Origin: JBLMXQ01 sp050257855
GTDB taxonomy: Bacteria; Acidobacteriota; Vicinamibacteria; Vicinamibacterales; CAVVIG01
Length of the DNA stretch: 64,000 nucleotides
NCBI GenBank assembly: GCA_050257855.1
Contig: JBLMXQ010000090.1
Coordinates: 1 to 64,000, forward strand
Direction of reading: 5' to 3'
Position 1 is the stretch's first letter. Each line of letters begins with the position of its first letter. Below the pieces are notes generated by a model. The model was not told the origin of the DNA. It worked only from the letters and a program-made list of their open reading frames with translations, and made no database searches. Shown here piece after piece: positions 17,111-27,960 of this stretch. The position numbers were made by a program, and so were the translations under genes.

Positions 17111-17659
17111 CTAGAACGTCGGCAGGCGATCGATCACTTCCGACAGCGCCGGGAACCGGCGGTCGCGCGGCGAGAGGATCGGGTCGCTCACCTTCCAGTC
17201 GATCGCCAGGTCGCGGTCGTTCCAGGCGATGCCGACTTCGTCCTCCGGATCGTACAGCTCCGTGCACTTGTATTCGACCTGGGCGACGGCGCTGACGACC
17301 GAGAAGCCGTGAGCGAATCCCGGCGGCACGTAGCACTGCCTGAAGCTGTCCGCCGACAACATGACGCCGACCCATTGCCCGAACGCAGGCGAGCCGCGCC
17401 GCACGTCGACGGCGACGTCGAAGATTTCGCCCTCGACGACGCGGATCAGCTTGCCCTGCGGCCGGCGCACCTGGAGATGCAGTCCCCGGACGGTCCGGCC
17501 GAGGGAGAGCGAGTGGTTGTCCTGGATGAACGGGCCGGGCACGCCGGCGGCGCGGTACTTGTCCGCGCGGTAGGTCTCGAGAAAGTACCCGCGGCCGTCG
17601 CGGTGGACGTCCGGCTCGATCACCAGGACGCCGGGGAGATCCGTCGGGAGGAACCGCAC
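17111..17659 (-). CDS. rfbC: dTDP-4-dehydrorhamnose 3,5-epimerase RfbC
   Basis: Cupin-fold epimerase of 182 residues, normal for RfbC. It epimerises dTDP-4-keto-6-deoxyglucose at C3 and C5 on the way to dTDP-L-rhamnose. The catalytic His segment VRGLHLQ, the DNHSLS motif, the GKLIRVV segment with the conserved Lys, and FAHGFSV are present. GTG 17659 is preferred because it begins one base after the rfbA stop; an ATG at 17683 would overlap rfbA. It is the last gene before the terminator region. rfbD, the final reductase, is not in the window. Confidence 0.93.
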   Translation of the reverse strand: MRFLPTDLPGVLVIEPDVHRDGRGYFLETYRADKYRAAGVPGPFIQDNHSLSLGRTVRGLHLQVRRPQGKLIRVVEGEIFDVAVDVRRGSPAFGQWVGVMLSADSFRQCYVPPGFAHGFSVVSAVAQVEYKCTELYDPEDEVGIAWNDRDLAIDWKVSDPILSPRDRRFPALSEVIDRLPTF

Positions 17660-17660
17660 G

Positions 17661-18533
17661 TCACGGCTCCTGCTCGAGCACACGGAACAGATATTGCCCG
17701 TATTCGCTCGATTCCATCGCGTGCGCCAGCCGCCGCAGCGCGGCGCGGTCGATGTAGCCCATGCGGTACGCGATCTCCTCGACGCAGGCCACCATCAGCC
17801 CCTGCCGTTCCTCGATCGCCTGAATGTAGCTCGACGCCTGCATCAGTGCCTCGTGGGTGCCGGTATCCAGCCAGGCGATGCCGCGCGCGAGCCTCTCGAC
17901 GTGCAGGGCGCCGCGTTCGAGGTAGGCGCGGTTGACGTCGGTGATCTCGAGCTCGCCGCGCGGCGATGCCTTCAGGCCGGCGGCGATGCCGAGGACGTCG
18001 TTGTCGTAGAAGTACAGTCCGGTGACGGCGAGCGACGACCTCGGCTTCGCGGGCTTCTCCTCGATGCTGACGGGACGTCCCCGCGCGTCGAGCTCGATGA
18101 CGCCGTACCGCTCGGGATCGCGGACCTGATAGCCGAATATCGTCGCGCCGTGCTCGCGCGCGGCCGCGGCGCGCAGGTAGTCGGAGAAGTGCGCGCCGTA
18201 GAAGATGTTGTCCCCGAGGGCGAGCGCCACGCGGTCGCGCCCGATGAACTCCCGGCCGATCAGAAACGCCTGCGCGAGCCCCTCGGGCCTCGACTGCACC
18301 GCGTACCGGATGGACAGCCCGATCTCCTCGCCCGCGCCGAGCAGCCGGCGGAAGCTCTCCTGGTCGTGCGGCGTCGTGATGACCAGGATCTCCCGGATGC
18401 CGGCGAGCATCAGCGTGGAGAGCGGGTAGTAGATCATCGGCTTGTTGTAGATCGGCATCAGCTGCTTGCTGATCGCCCGCGTCAGCGGGTGCAGCCGCGA
18501 CCCCGATCCGCCCGCCAGAATGATCCCCCTCAT
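17661..18533 (-). CDS. rfbA: Glucose-1-phosphate thymidylyltransferase RfbA
   Basis: Nucleotidyltransferase of 290 residues, typical of the long RfbA type. It makes dTDP-glucose from dTTP and glucose-1-phosphate. The N-terminal GIILAGGSGSRLHPLT nucleotide loop, KQLMPIYNKPMIYYP, ALGDNIFYG and the EEKPAKPRS and WLDTGTHEALMQAS segments are all present. Its start overlaps the rfbB stop by 4 bases and rfbC follows immediately, so translation is coupled through the operon. Confidence 0.95.
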   Translation of the reverse strand: MRGIILAGGSGSRLHPLTRAISKQLMPIYNKPMIYYPLSTLMLAGIREILVITTPHDQESFRRLLGAGEEIGLSIRYAVQSRPEGLAQAFLIGREFIGRDRVALALGDNIFYGAHFSDYLRAAAAREHGATIFGYQVRDPERYGVIELDARGRPVSIEEKPAKPRSSLAVTGLYFYDNDVLGIAAGLKASPRGELEITDVNRAYLERGALHVERLARGIAWLDTGTHEALMQASSYIQAIEERQGLMVACVEEIAYRMGYIDRAALRRLAHAMESSEYGQYLFRVLEQEP

Positions 18534-19612
18534 CGTCCCAGTCCCAGCCGCTGCCGATCATAGCGCCCGGCCTGCACGCGCGCACACCAGTCGCGGTGTC
18601 CGAGGTACCACGCGACCGTCTCGCGCAGGCCGGTCTCGAACGAGTGCCCCGGCGTCCATCCCAGCTCCCGCCGGATCTTCGTCGCATCGATCGCGTACCG
18701 GCGGTCGTGCCCGGGCCGATCCGGCACGAACGACTTCAGCGCGCGGTAGGAGGTGACGCCCTTCGTCGAGAGCGCCGGGTTGCCCGCGGCCGGCCACAGC
18801 TCTTCGAGCGTGTCGCACAGCCGGTCGACGACGTCCAGGTTGGTGCGTTCGTTGCCGCCGCCGATGTTGTAGCTCTCGCCCGGCCGGCCCCGCTCGAGCA
18901 CCGTCAGCAGACCCGCGCAGTGGTCGTCGACGTGCAGCCAGTCGCGGACGTGGCCGCCGTCGCCATAGATCGGCAGCGGACGGCCGTCCAGCGCGTTCAG
19001 GATCATCAGCGGGATGAGCTTCTCGGGAAACTGGTACGGGCCGTAGTTGTTCGAGCAGTTCGTGACGATCGTCGGCAGTCCGTAGGTTCGATGATACGCG
19101 CGGACCAGGTGGTCGGCGGCCGCCTTGCTCGCCGCGTACGGCGAATTCGGCGCGTACGGCGTGTCCTCGCTGAACTGACCGCCCGGCCCGAGCGCGCCGA
19201 ACACTTCATCGGTCGAAACGTGCAGGATGCGGAACGCCTCGCGCGCGTCAGGCTGCACGCCGTCCGCAAAGCGCCGCGCCGCATCGAGGAGCACGAACGT
19301 GCCGACGATGTTCGTGTCGACGAAGGGCTGCGGGCTGTCGATCGACCGGTCGACGTGCGTCTCGGCCGCGAGATTCAGCACGCCGTCCGGCTGGTGCTCG
19401 CTGAAGACGCGGGCCATCGCGCCGCGGTCGGCGATGTCCGCCTGAACGAACGTCAGCCGTGGATCGTCGAGGGTTCCCTCGAGGTTCAGCAGGCTGCCCG
19501 CGTACGTCAGCTTGTCGACTACGACGACCCGGCAGGCCGTGTGCGCGAGCGCGCGCCGGACGAGATTGGAGCCGATGAAGCCGGCCCCCCCCGTGATCAG
19601 CAGTGTTCGCAT
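18530..19612 (-). CDS. rfbB: dTDP-glucose 4,6-dehydratase RfbB
   Basis: Extended short-chain dehydrogenase/reductase of 360 residues. It converts dTDP-glucose to dTDP-4-keto-6-deoxyglucose using bound NAD. The N-terminal GGAGFIGSN dinucleotide loop, STDEVFG with the catalytic Thr-Asp-Glu triad, and the YAASKAAADH Tyr-Lys pair are visible. The product feeds rhamnose or related deoxysugars for surface glycans. Upstream 37 bases away is a DGQHR-domain gene on the same strand; the gap contains a CCTGAGCCCT direct repeat (19627-19636 and 19641-19650). Confidence 0.95.
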   Translation of the reverse strand: MRTLLITGGAGFIGSNLVRRALAHTACRVVVVDKLTYAGSLLNLEGTLDDPRLTFVQADIADRGAMARVFSEHQPDGVLNLAAETHVDRSIDSPQPFVDTNIVGTFVLLDAARRFADGVQPDAREAFRILHVSTDEVFGALGPGGQFSEDTPYAPNSPYAASKAAADHLVRAYHRTYGLPTIVTNCSNNYGPYQFPEKLIPLMILNALDGRPLPIYGDGGHVRDWLHVDDHCAGLLTVLERGRPGESYNIGGGNERTNLDVVDRLCDTLEELWPAAGNPALSTKGVTSYRALKSFVPDRPGHDRRYAIDATKIRRELGWTPGHSFETGLRETVAWYLGHRDWCARVQAGRYDRQRLGLGR

Positions 19613-19649
19613 GGAAGGGCCCGGGACCTGAGCCCTTGGCCCTGAGCCC

Positions 19650-20792
19650 TCATACCGCCGCGCCCTCCGGATACTGCAGGGCGAGCCGCAGCTCCTTCGC
19701 GAGCGAGTCCACGGTGGTGCCGCTGCGCTTCCAGGCGCCTTCGGTCTCGAACCGCAGGTCGCCGATGCGGCGCCCCCACGGCGCGATGACCCGGCCGATG
19801 GCGCGGAAGTCGGCCCGGTCGGCGTGCTCCTGATCGAGGCGGCGGATGACGTCGGGCGCGACGCGGATGAACGCCCGGAGAGCGGACGCCGACTTGATGC
19901 TGTACTTGCGCCCGTTCCACGCGCCGCCGAACACGAGCGCGATCTGCTTGAAGTAGTTGACGAAGAACTTCTTCGCGTCCTCCCGGAAGTCGGCCGCCTG
20001 CCGCGGGCTGCCGAGCGCGTCCGACGCGAGCAGCTTCTTCAGCTCCTGTGCGAGCGGCGCCTGCGCCACGCGCCCGTGACCGACCCCGAGCAGCTTGATT
20101 TCGTCGTACAGCGGCGAGTCCTCCCGGTCGTTCAGCGCGCGGACGACGTCGTGAGCGGTCGCCAGGTTGTCGTCGCGGTACAGCTGCCGCCCCGACAGGC
20201 TGACCAGGTGCGACGCGTTCAACCGGGTGTGCTTCGCGTTGATCGTCACGAACATCTGGACGACATGGTCTTCGGGCAGACGGTCGAAGATGACGGCCGG
20301 AACCGTGAAGTCCTCGCCGGCGAAGCGGTCGATGTCGGCGTGCAGGGCGAGTAACCGGTGCTGTCCGTCAATCGCCCGCAGGATGCCCTCGCGCTCGGGC
20401 ACCTTCAGGATGCCCAGCCGCGAATCGTCGGATGCCGGCTGGAACGTCAGCTTCTCGTCGCACGAGATGATGACGGCGCCCGGAATCGAGGGGAGATCGC
20501 GCGCCTGCCGGCACTGCTCGTAGTACTGCACGAGCTCGTCGATCTTCCGCCGGATGATCTGACGCTGGTACGCCTTCTCGCTGGACGCAATCCGCCGTTC
20601 GAGCAGATCCCAGTTCACTTTCGAGGGCGCCGCGCCGGGCCGCGCCTTCCCCCCGCGCACCGGCGGCTGCGAGCCTTCGCCGTAGCTCAGGACCTCGAAC
20701 CGAACGAGCTTGTCGATGTCGCTGGCCGTCAGCGAAGCTTGATAGAATTGCACCCCGAACTGCTGCATGCGGATCGCGGCAACGTTGATCAT
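19650..20792 (-). CDS. DGQHR-domain protein (DndB-like family)
   Basis: A 380-residue cytosolic protein from ATG 20792; only a weak purine-rich GAAGAA precedes it. The motif RAIDGQHRLLAL is at about 140-150, with D142-R146 the defining DGQHR signature. This family includes DndB, the regulator of the phosphorothioate DNA-modification cluster, and many solitary proteins found in mobile or defence regions. Other family traits are a long helical middle and the FVTINAKHTRLNASHLVSLS segment. No dndACDE, restriction or mobile gene is nearby; instead it is upstream of and in line with rfbBAC. It is divergent from the M14 peptidase. Function unknown. Confidence 0.78.
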   Translation of the reverse strand: MINVAAIRMQQFGVQFYQASLTASDIDKLVRFEVLSYGEGSQPPVRGGKARPGAAPSKVNWDLLERRIASSEKAYQRQIIRRKIDELVQYYEQCRQARDLPSIPGAVIISCDEKLTFQPASDDSRLGILKVPEREGILRAIDGQHRLLALHADIDRFAGEDFTVPAVIFDRLPEDHVVQMFVTINAKHTRLNASHLVSLSGRQLYRDDNLATAHDVVRALNDREDSPLYDEIKLLGVGHGRVAQAPLAQELKKLLASDALGSPRQAADFREDAKKFFVNYFKQIALVFGGAWNGRKYSIKSASALRAFIRVAPDVIRRLDQEHADRADFRAIGRVIAPWGRRIGDLRFETEGAWKRSGTTVDSLAKELRLALQYPEGAAV

Positions 20793-20966
20793 AGGTTTCT
20801 TCAGTCCCGTACGCTCAGGCTGGCCCGCTACACAGCTCAAAGAGACGGATTGTATCGACCGGACGGCGGCCATCTCAACGATTTTTTCGCCGCTCCTGCA
20901 CCGTACCTGCACGAGCGAGCACGGTCAGTACACGACCTAAGCCTCTCACAATGAAGGAGTTATAAC

Positions 20967-23744
<2,778 letters not shown>

Positions 23745-23784
23745 ATCGAAAGGGCTCGGGGCTCGAGGCGGCAAAGACAAACGG

Positions 23785-23803
23785 TTGCACATTTTGAGTG
23801 CAA
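23785..23803. promoter_or_regulatory. Inverted repeat upstream of the DUF5916 gene
   Basis: TTGCAC and GTGCAA flank a seven-base A/T-rich centre, 22 bases before the ATG at 23825. The spot and symmetry suit an operator or a short hairpin in the leader, but no regulator for it can be named. Confidence 0.35.
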
Positions 23804-23824
23804 ATCAAGTAGGTTTTTGAGCCC

Positions 23825-26032
23825 ATGCTCCGGGTTTCCACGGTTTTCCTGGCGGCCGTGCTGGCCGGCGCCGCCACGGCCAGTGCTGCCGCAGCCGCCG
23901 GTGCCGCCGGCGACCGCGAGGTGAGCGCGGCCAGGGCGACGCAGCCAATCGTCCTCGACGGCGCGCTCGACGATCGAGCGTGGCAGAGCGCGCCGCCGGC
24001 GTCCGGCTTCACCCAGAGCGAGCCGCACGAAGGGGAGCCTGCGACCGAGGCGACCGAGGTACGTGTCCTTTACGACGCGGACACTCTCTACGTGGGCGTG
24101 TTCGCCCACGACGTCCACCCGGTCCTCGTCAACGAGCTGAAGAAGGACTTCGACACGTCGAGCGCGGACGTCTTCGAAGTCGTGCTCGACACGTTCGACG
24201 ACGGCCGCAACGGCTACCTGTTCGCCGTCAACGCGATGGGCGCGAAGTGGGACGCGCAGACGTTCAACGAGGGCCGGGACGTCAACAGCAACTGGGACGG
24301 GATCTGGCACGTGCGGACGCGCATCGTCAAGGGCGGCTGGACGGCCGAGATCGCCATCCCTTTCCGGACGCTCCGGTTCAACGGCGCCAGTCAGCAGACG
24401 TGGGGCATCAATTTCCTGCGCCGCATCCGCCACCGCAACGAGGACAGCTACTGGTCGCCGGTGCCGCGGATGTTCCAGATCACGCGGACGTCGCTCGAAG
24501 GCCGCCTTCAGGGACTGCGCGGGGTGCATCCCGGGCGCGACCTGCGCCTGAAGCCGTACGTGCTGACCAGCAGCTCCGCGGTCGCACCGAGCCCGTCGAC
24601 CGGCAGCCTGCAGGGCGGCTTCGACGCGAAATACGGGATCACGAGCGGCCTGACGTGGGACTTCACGGTCAACACGGATTTCTCGCAGGTCGAAGCCGAC
24701 GAGCAGCAGGTGAACCTCACGCGATTCAGCCTGTTCTTCCCCGAGAAGCGTGATTTCTTCCTCGAGAACTCGGGCGTCTTTCAGTTCGGCACGCCGAACG
24801 GCGGCGGCGGCGGAAGCGGCGCGCCGGGCGGTCGGACGAACGGCCTGCCCGACAACGTCCTGTTCTTCAGCCGCCGGATCGGCCTGTCGGACGACGGACA
24901 GGCGTTGCCGATTCTGGGCGGCACGCGGCTGACGGGGCACGCCGGCGCGTACACGATCGGCGCGCTCAATATCCAGCAGCGGCGCAGCGCCTCGGCGGCC
25001 GCGACGAACTTCACGGCGGTCCGCCTCCGGCGCAACATCCTGGCGAACTCGGACGTGGGCGTGATGGTGCTCGACAAGCAGCAGCACGGCGGCGGATTCA
25101 ACCGGCTGTTCGGCGCCGACGCGAACTTCCAGTTCTTCGAGAAGCTGAACCTGAACGGGTTCGTCTCCAAGACGGCTTCACCGGCGTCGGTGGTCGGCGG
25201 CACGGGACACGATCTGATGTGGCGTGCAGGCACGTCGTACCGCGGCGAGGTGATCGACACGAGCTTCGCGTATACGTCCACCGGCGACCGGTTCGACGAC
25301 GAGCTCGGGTTCATCCCCCGCGTGGGGATCGCGCGGACGGATTTCAAGTTCGGACCGCATCTGCGCCCGGCGGCGGTCAGCGGCTGGCTGCGCGAGATCT
25401 ACCCGCACTACCAGCTGGTCGACATCACGCGGACGAGCGACGGGACCTTCGATTCGCGCTACATGGACTTCCACCTGCCGTTCAACTTCCAGGACGGCTC
25501 GTTCATGGAGGTCGGCCACAACACGAACCTCGAGGTCCTCACGCAGCCGTTCACGATCAACACGACGCGGAACGTCGTCGTGAATCCCGGGCGGTACGGC
25601 TACGACGAGAACTTCGTCACCGCCACCACGAGCAGCGGGCGCGCCGTGTCGTTCAACGGACGGATCGGCGTCGGCACCTTCTATGACGGCCGGAAGCGCT
25701 CGTACCAGGCGGGCACCACCGTGCGCTTCAGCGCGCGCCTCAACACGAGCCTGTCGGTGCTCCAGAACGTCGTCAGGCTGTCCGACGGGTCGTTCGACAC
25801 GACCCTGATCACCGGCCGCGTCAACTACGGCTTCTCGACCCACGTGTTCCTGAACGCCCTGATCCAGTACAACACCGACATCCGCGAGTGGAGCTCGAAC
25901 GTCCGCTTCGACTGGATCCATCACTCGTTGAGCGATCTGTTCCTCGTGTACAACGATCACCGCGATACGATCCACGGCCAGATGCTCGACCGCTCCGTCG
26001 CGGCGAAGATGACCTACATGATGGCGTTCTGA
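23825..26032 (+). CDS. DUF5916 outer-membrane protein with CBM9-like domain
   Basis: A 735-residue exported protein. After a signal peptide (about 1-28) comes a carbohydrate-binding family 9-like domain (about 35-220) with PIVLDGALDDRAW, VRVLYDADTLYVGVFAHD and EIAIPFRTLRF. The rest is a DUF5916 region with FTVNTDFSQVEADEQQVNLT and FSLFFPEKRDFFLEN, then repeated amphipathic strands typical of an outer-membrane barrel. It ends in an aromatic residue (MMAF), as such barrels often do. Proteins of this kind are abundant in Acidobacteriota and Bacteroidota; the ligand is unknown. Its last 19 bases overlap the convergent acyltransferase-like gene. Confidence 0.88.
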   Translation: MLRVSTVFLAAVLAGAATASAAAAAGAAGDREVSAARATQPIVLDGALDDRAWQSAPPASGFTQSEPHEGEPATEATEVRVLYDADTLYVGVFAHDVHPVLVNELKKDFDTSSADVFEVVLDTFDDGRNGYLFAVNAMGAKWDAQTFNEGRDVNSNWDGIWHVRTRIVKGGWTAEIAIPFRTLRFNGASQQTWGINFLRRIRHRNEDSYWSPVPRMFQITRTSLEGRLQGLRGVHPGRDLRLKPYVLTSSSAVAPSPSTGSLQGGFDAKYGITSGLTWDFTVNTDFSQVEADEQQVNLTRFSLFFPEKRDFFLENSGVFQFGTPNGGGGGSGAPGGRTNGLPDNVLFFSRRIGLSDDGQALPILGGTRLTGHAGAYTIGALNIQQRRSASAAATNFTAVRLRRNILANSDVGVMVLDKQQHGGGFNRLFGADANFQFFEKLNLNGFVSKTASPASVVGGTGHDLMWRAGTSYRGEVIDTSFAYTSTGDRFDDELGFIPRVGIARTDFKFGPHLRPAAVSGWLREIYPHYQLVDITRTSDGTFDSRYMDFHLPFNFQDGSFMEVGHNTNLEVLTQPFTINTTRNVVVNPGRYGYDENFVTATTSSGRAVSFNGRIGVGTFYDGRKRSYQAGTTVRFSARLNTSLSVLQNVVRLSDGSFDTTLITGRVNYGFSTHVFLNALIQYNTDIREWSSNVRFDWIHHSLSDLFLVYNDHRDTIHGQMLDRSVAAKMTYMMAF

Positions 26033-27102
26033 GCCGGCGTGCGCGGCGCAGCCCGCCGGGCCAGCCACTGCTCCTCGGCGCGAACCGCTCCGTACATCAG
26101 CACCACGAACGCCGCATAGCCGACCGCGGCTCCCCAGAGCGGCAGGCGGCCACGCCAGAGCCAGCTGGCGTATCCGTAGACGAGCTCGACGTGTATCCAG
26201 TAGACGAAGAGCGAGTGACGGCCGAACGCCTCGAGCGGCTCGATGCGGAGCCCGAGGGCCGCCGCGACTTCCGCCAGCCCGTACAGCACTGCGAGCGCGA
26301 GCATCATGATCCCGACGCGAATCACGAACCAGCTCGGCGAGCTGGTCCAGAACGACGACTCGCGGTACAGGCTGGGGCGGGACGCCAGGTAGAACCCGGC
26401 GGCGACCAGCAGCACGCCCGCGAAGCCGATGACCGCGTTCGCACGACGCTCCTCGTGCGCGTCGCGGACGGCGGAGAGCAGCACGCCGGCGACCGCACCC
26501 GCGAACACGAACCCCGACCACGGCAGCATCGTGAAGTTGGTGAAGGCGCCGGACGGCCGGACGTACCACTGCAGGAGCGACGGAAGGCGGTCGATGGCCG
26601 TGATTTCGCGGACGAGCGGCGTCACGAGGGCGATCGCCGCTGCAGCGACGGCGAACAGCGCCGCGGTCACCGCCTTCGACTCGGACATCGCCCAGACGAG
26701 GCCGGAGACGGCGATGGCGGGCCCCATGACGTTCAGGATGTCGACGCGCAGCAGCTTCCAGGGCGACCCGCCCGGCGAGAGGACGAAAGCCTGGAGGCGG
26801 AAGAGGAACGCCAGGCCGAAGATCTCGACGCCGCGCCGGAACACGCGGCGGACGCCGGCCGCCCGCTCGCCGGCCCGCCGCGCGGTCGCCGCCGCGGACA
26901 GCACGAGCGAGAGGCCGGCCAGCCACAGAAACAGGGGCGCGGCGAACCCGCCGAGGATGACGGCGTCGCGGAAGGCGATGGTCGATCGCGCGCCGGCGCG
27001 CGTCCAGGCGTCGCTGACGTGCGCCTCGATCATCAGGAGCACGGCGATCGCGCGGGCCCAGTCGATGTAGGCGCGCCTGCCCGCCCTAGGCGCGGACGGC
27101 AA
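26014..27102 (-). CDS. Heparan-alpha-glucosaminide N-acetyltransferase-like membrane protein
   Basis: An integral membrane protein of about 362 residues with roughly 10 hydrophobic segments. The opening RAYIDWARAIAVLLMIEAHVSDAW matches the DUF1624/HGSNAT-type acyltransferase family, in which the His in the first helix is functionally important. The late FGRHSLFVYWIHVELVYG segment also fits. A TTG start at 27102 is proposed: it overlaps the OsmC stop by 17 bases and has AGGTG upstream. An ATG at 27174 would add a low-complexity basic stretch, so the start is uncertain. It may acylate an envelope sugar; the substrate is not visible. Confidence 0.72.
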   Translation of the reverse strand: MPSAPRAGRRAYIDWARAIAVLLMIEAHVSDAWTRAGARSTIAFRDAVILGGFAAPLFLWLAGLSLVLSAAATARRAGERAAGVRRVFRRGVEIFGLAFLFRLQAFVLSPGGSPWKLLRVDILNVMGPAIAVSGLVWAMSESKAVTAALFAVAAAAIALVTPLVREITAIDRLPSLLQWYVRPSGAFTNFTMLPWSGFVFAGAVAGVLLSAVRDAHEERRANAVIGFAGVLLVAAGFYLASRPSLYRESSFWTSSPSWFVIRVGIMMLALAVLYGLAEVAAALGLRIEPLEAFGRHSLFVYWIHVELVYGYASWLWRGRLPLWGAAVGYAAFVVLMYGAVRAEEQWLARRAAPRTPAQNAIM

Positions 27103-27496
27103 ACGACACCTGGAAGTCGAGGTCCTGCCGCAGCGAGTGCCACACCGAGCAGTACTTCTCCCGTGAGAGCGCAATCGCGCGCTCGACCGCGTCCGGCGGC
27201 ACCTCGCCCTCGAGATCGAGCCGGAGGGTCATCTTCACGAACCGATGCGGATCCTCCTGGGCGCGATCGCCGACCAGATGCCCCTTCAGCGCTTTGAGCG
27301 GATGCCGGCCCTTCGTGAGGATCTGCGTCACGTCGACGGCCATGCACCCGGCGAGCGCCGCCGCCAGGGCCTCGACGGGCGATGGTCCGGCCGCGCCGGC
27401 GCTGTCCAGCGTCATGGAAGCCTTGTTGACGGTCGCCGAGAAGGTCAGCCCGCCGGTCCAGGTCAGGTCCGCGACGATGGGAGGTCTGTGGGCCAC
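27086..27496 (-). CDS. OsmC/Ohr-family protein
   Basis: A 136-residue OsmC-fold protein. The two redox cysteines are conserved, in ALAGCMAVDV and in SREKYCSVWHSL. OsmC-type proteins reduce organic or fatty-acid hydroperoxides as dimers in the cytosol. The length and motifs fit the YhfA-like subgroup better than Ohr. It is upstream of and overlaps the acyltransferase-like gene, and is divergent from the GntR/slipin operon. Confidence 0.88.
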   Translation of the reverse strand: MAHRPPIVADLTWTGGLTFSATVNKASMTLDSAGAAGPSPVEALAAALAGCMAVDVTQILTKGRHPLKALKGHLVGDRAQEDPHRFVKMTLRLDLEGEVPPDAVERAIALSREKYCSVWHSLRQDLDFQVSFAVRA

Positions 27497-27533
27497 GCGA
27501 CGATTCTAAGGCCAGCTCGGCCCGGGCGATGGC

Positions 27534-27568
27534 TTGACTTGTACTATTAATTTATTATACTAGTTCAA
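27534..27568 (+). promoter_or_regulatory. Promoter and overlapping operator for the GntR/slipin operon
   Basis: TTGACT (27534-27539) and TATACT (27556-27561), 16 bases apart, form a near-consensus sigma-70 promoter in an A/T-rich island. Bases 27539-27568 are an imperfect palindrome with arms TTGnACTAnTA and TAnTAGTnCAA covering the -10. This is the arrangement expected for autorepression by the GntR protein encoded next. Confidence 0.72.
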
Positions 27569-27576
27569 TCATACAA

Positions 27577-27960
27577 ATGACCGTTGTCGCCATCGACCCG
27601 CGCGACCCGACGCCCATCTACGCCCAACTCGAGCGCGGATTGCGCGCGGCAATTGCCACCAGCCGTCTCCGCCCGGGCGACCAGCTGCCAACGGTCCGCC
27701 AGCTGGCCGTCGAACTCCAGGTGAACGCCAACACGGTCGCCCGCGTCTACGCGGAGCTCGAGCGCGCCGGCGTCATCGAGACCAAGCGCGGCGTCGGATC
27801 GTTCATCAGCGCCACGCCCGCGCAGGCGCACCCGCCGCGGGATCGCGATCGGCGGCTGCGCGCGTTCGCCACCCGCATCCTCGCCGACGCCGAAGCGGCG
27901 GGTTTCACCATCGACGACATCATCGCGACGCTCGATGCGCACCGACAGGGAGGAGCATGA
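27577..27960 (+). CDS. GntR-family (YtrA-type) transcriptional regulator
   Basis: A 127-residue regulator. The winged-helix domain occupies about residues 10-78: PIYAQLERGLRAAI, then LRPGDQLPTVRQLAVELQVN and TVARVYAELERAGVIETKRG. Only about 45 residues follow, too few for a classic effector domain, which is typical of the short YtrA subfamily. Such proteins usually repress their own operon, often with transport or stress genes. The palindrome over its promoter at 27539-27568 supports self-control. The stop directly precedes the slipin ATG (TGAATG), so the two are cotranslated. Confidence 0.9.
   Translation: MTVVAIDPRDPTPIYAQLERGLRAAIATSRLRPGDQLPTVRQLAVELQVNANTVARVYAELERAGVIETKRGVGSFISATPAQAHPPRDRDRRLRAFATRILADAEAAGFTIDDIIATLDAHRQGGA

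Noticed and set aside
19650..20792. DGQHR gene as part of a complete Dnd phosphorothioate system
   Set aside because: No DndA, C, D or E homologue, methylase or nuclease occurs in the neighbourhood; only the DndB-like family is supported.
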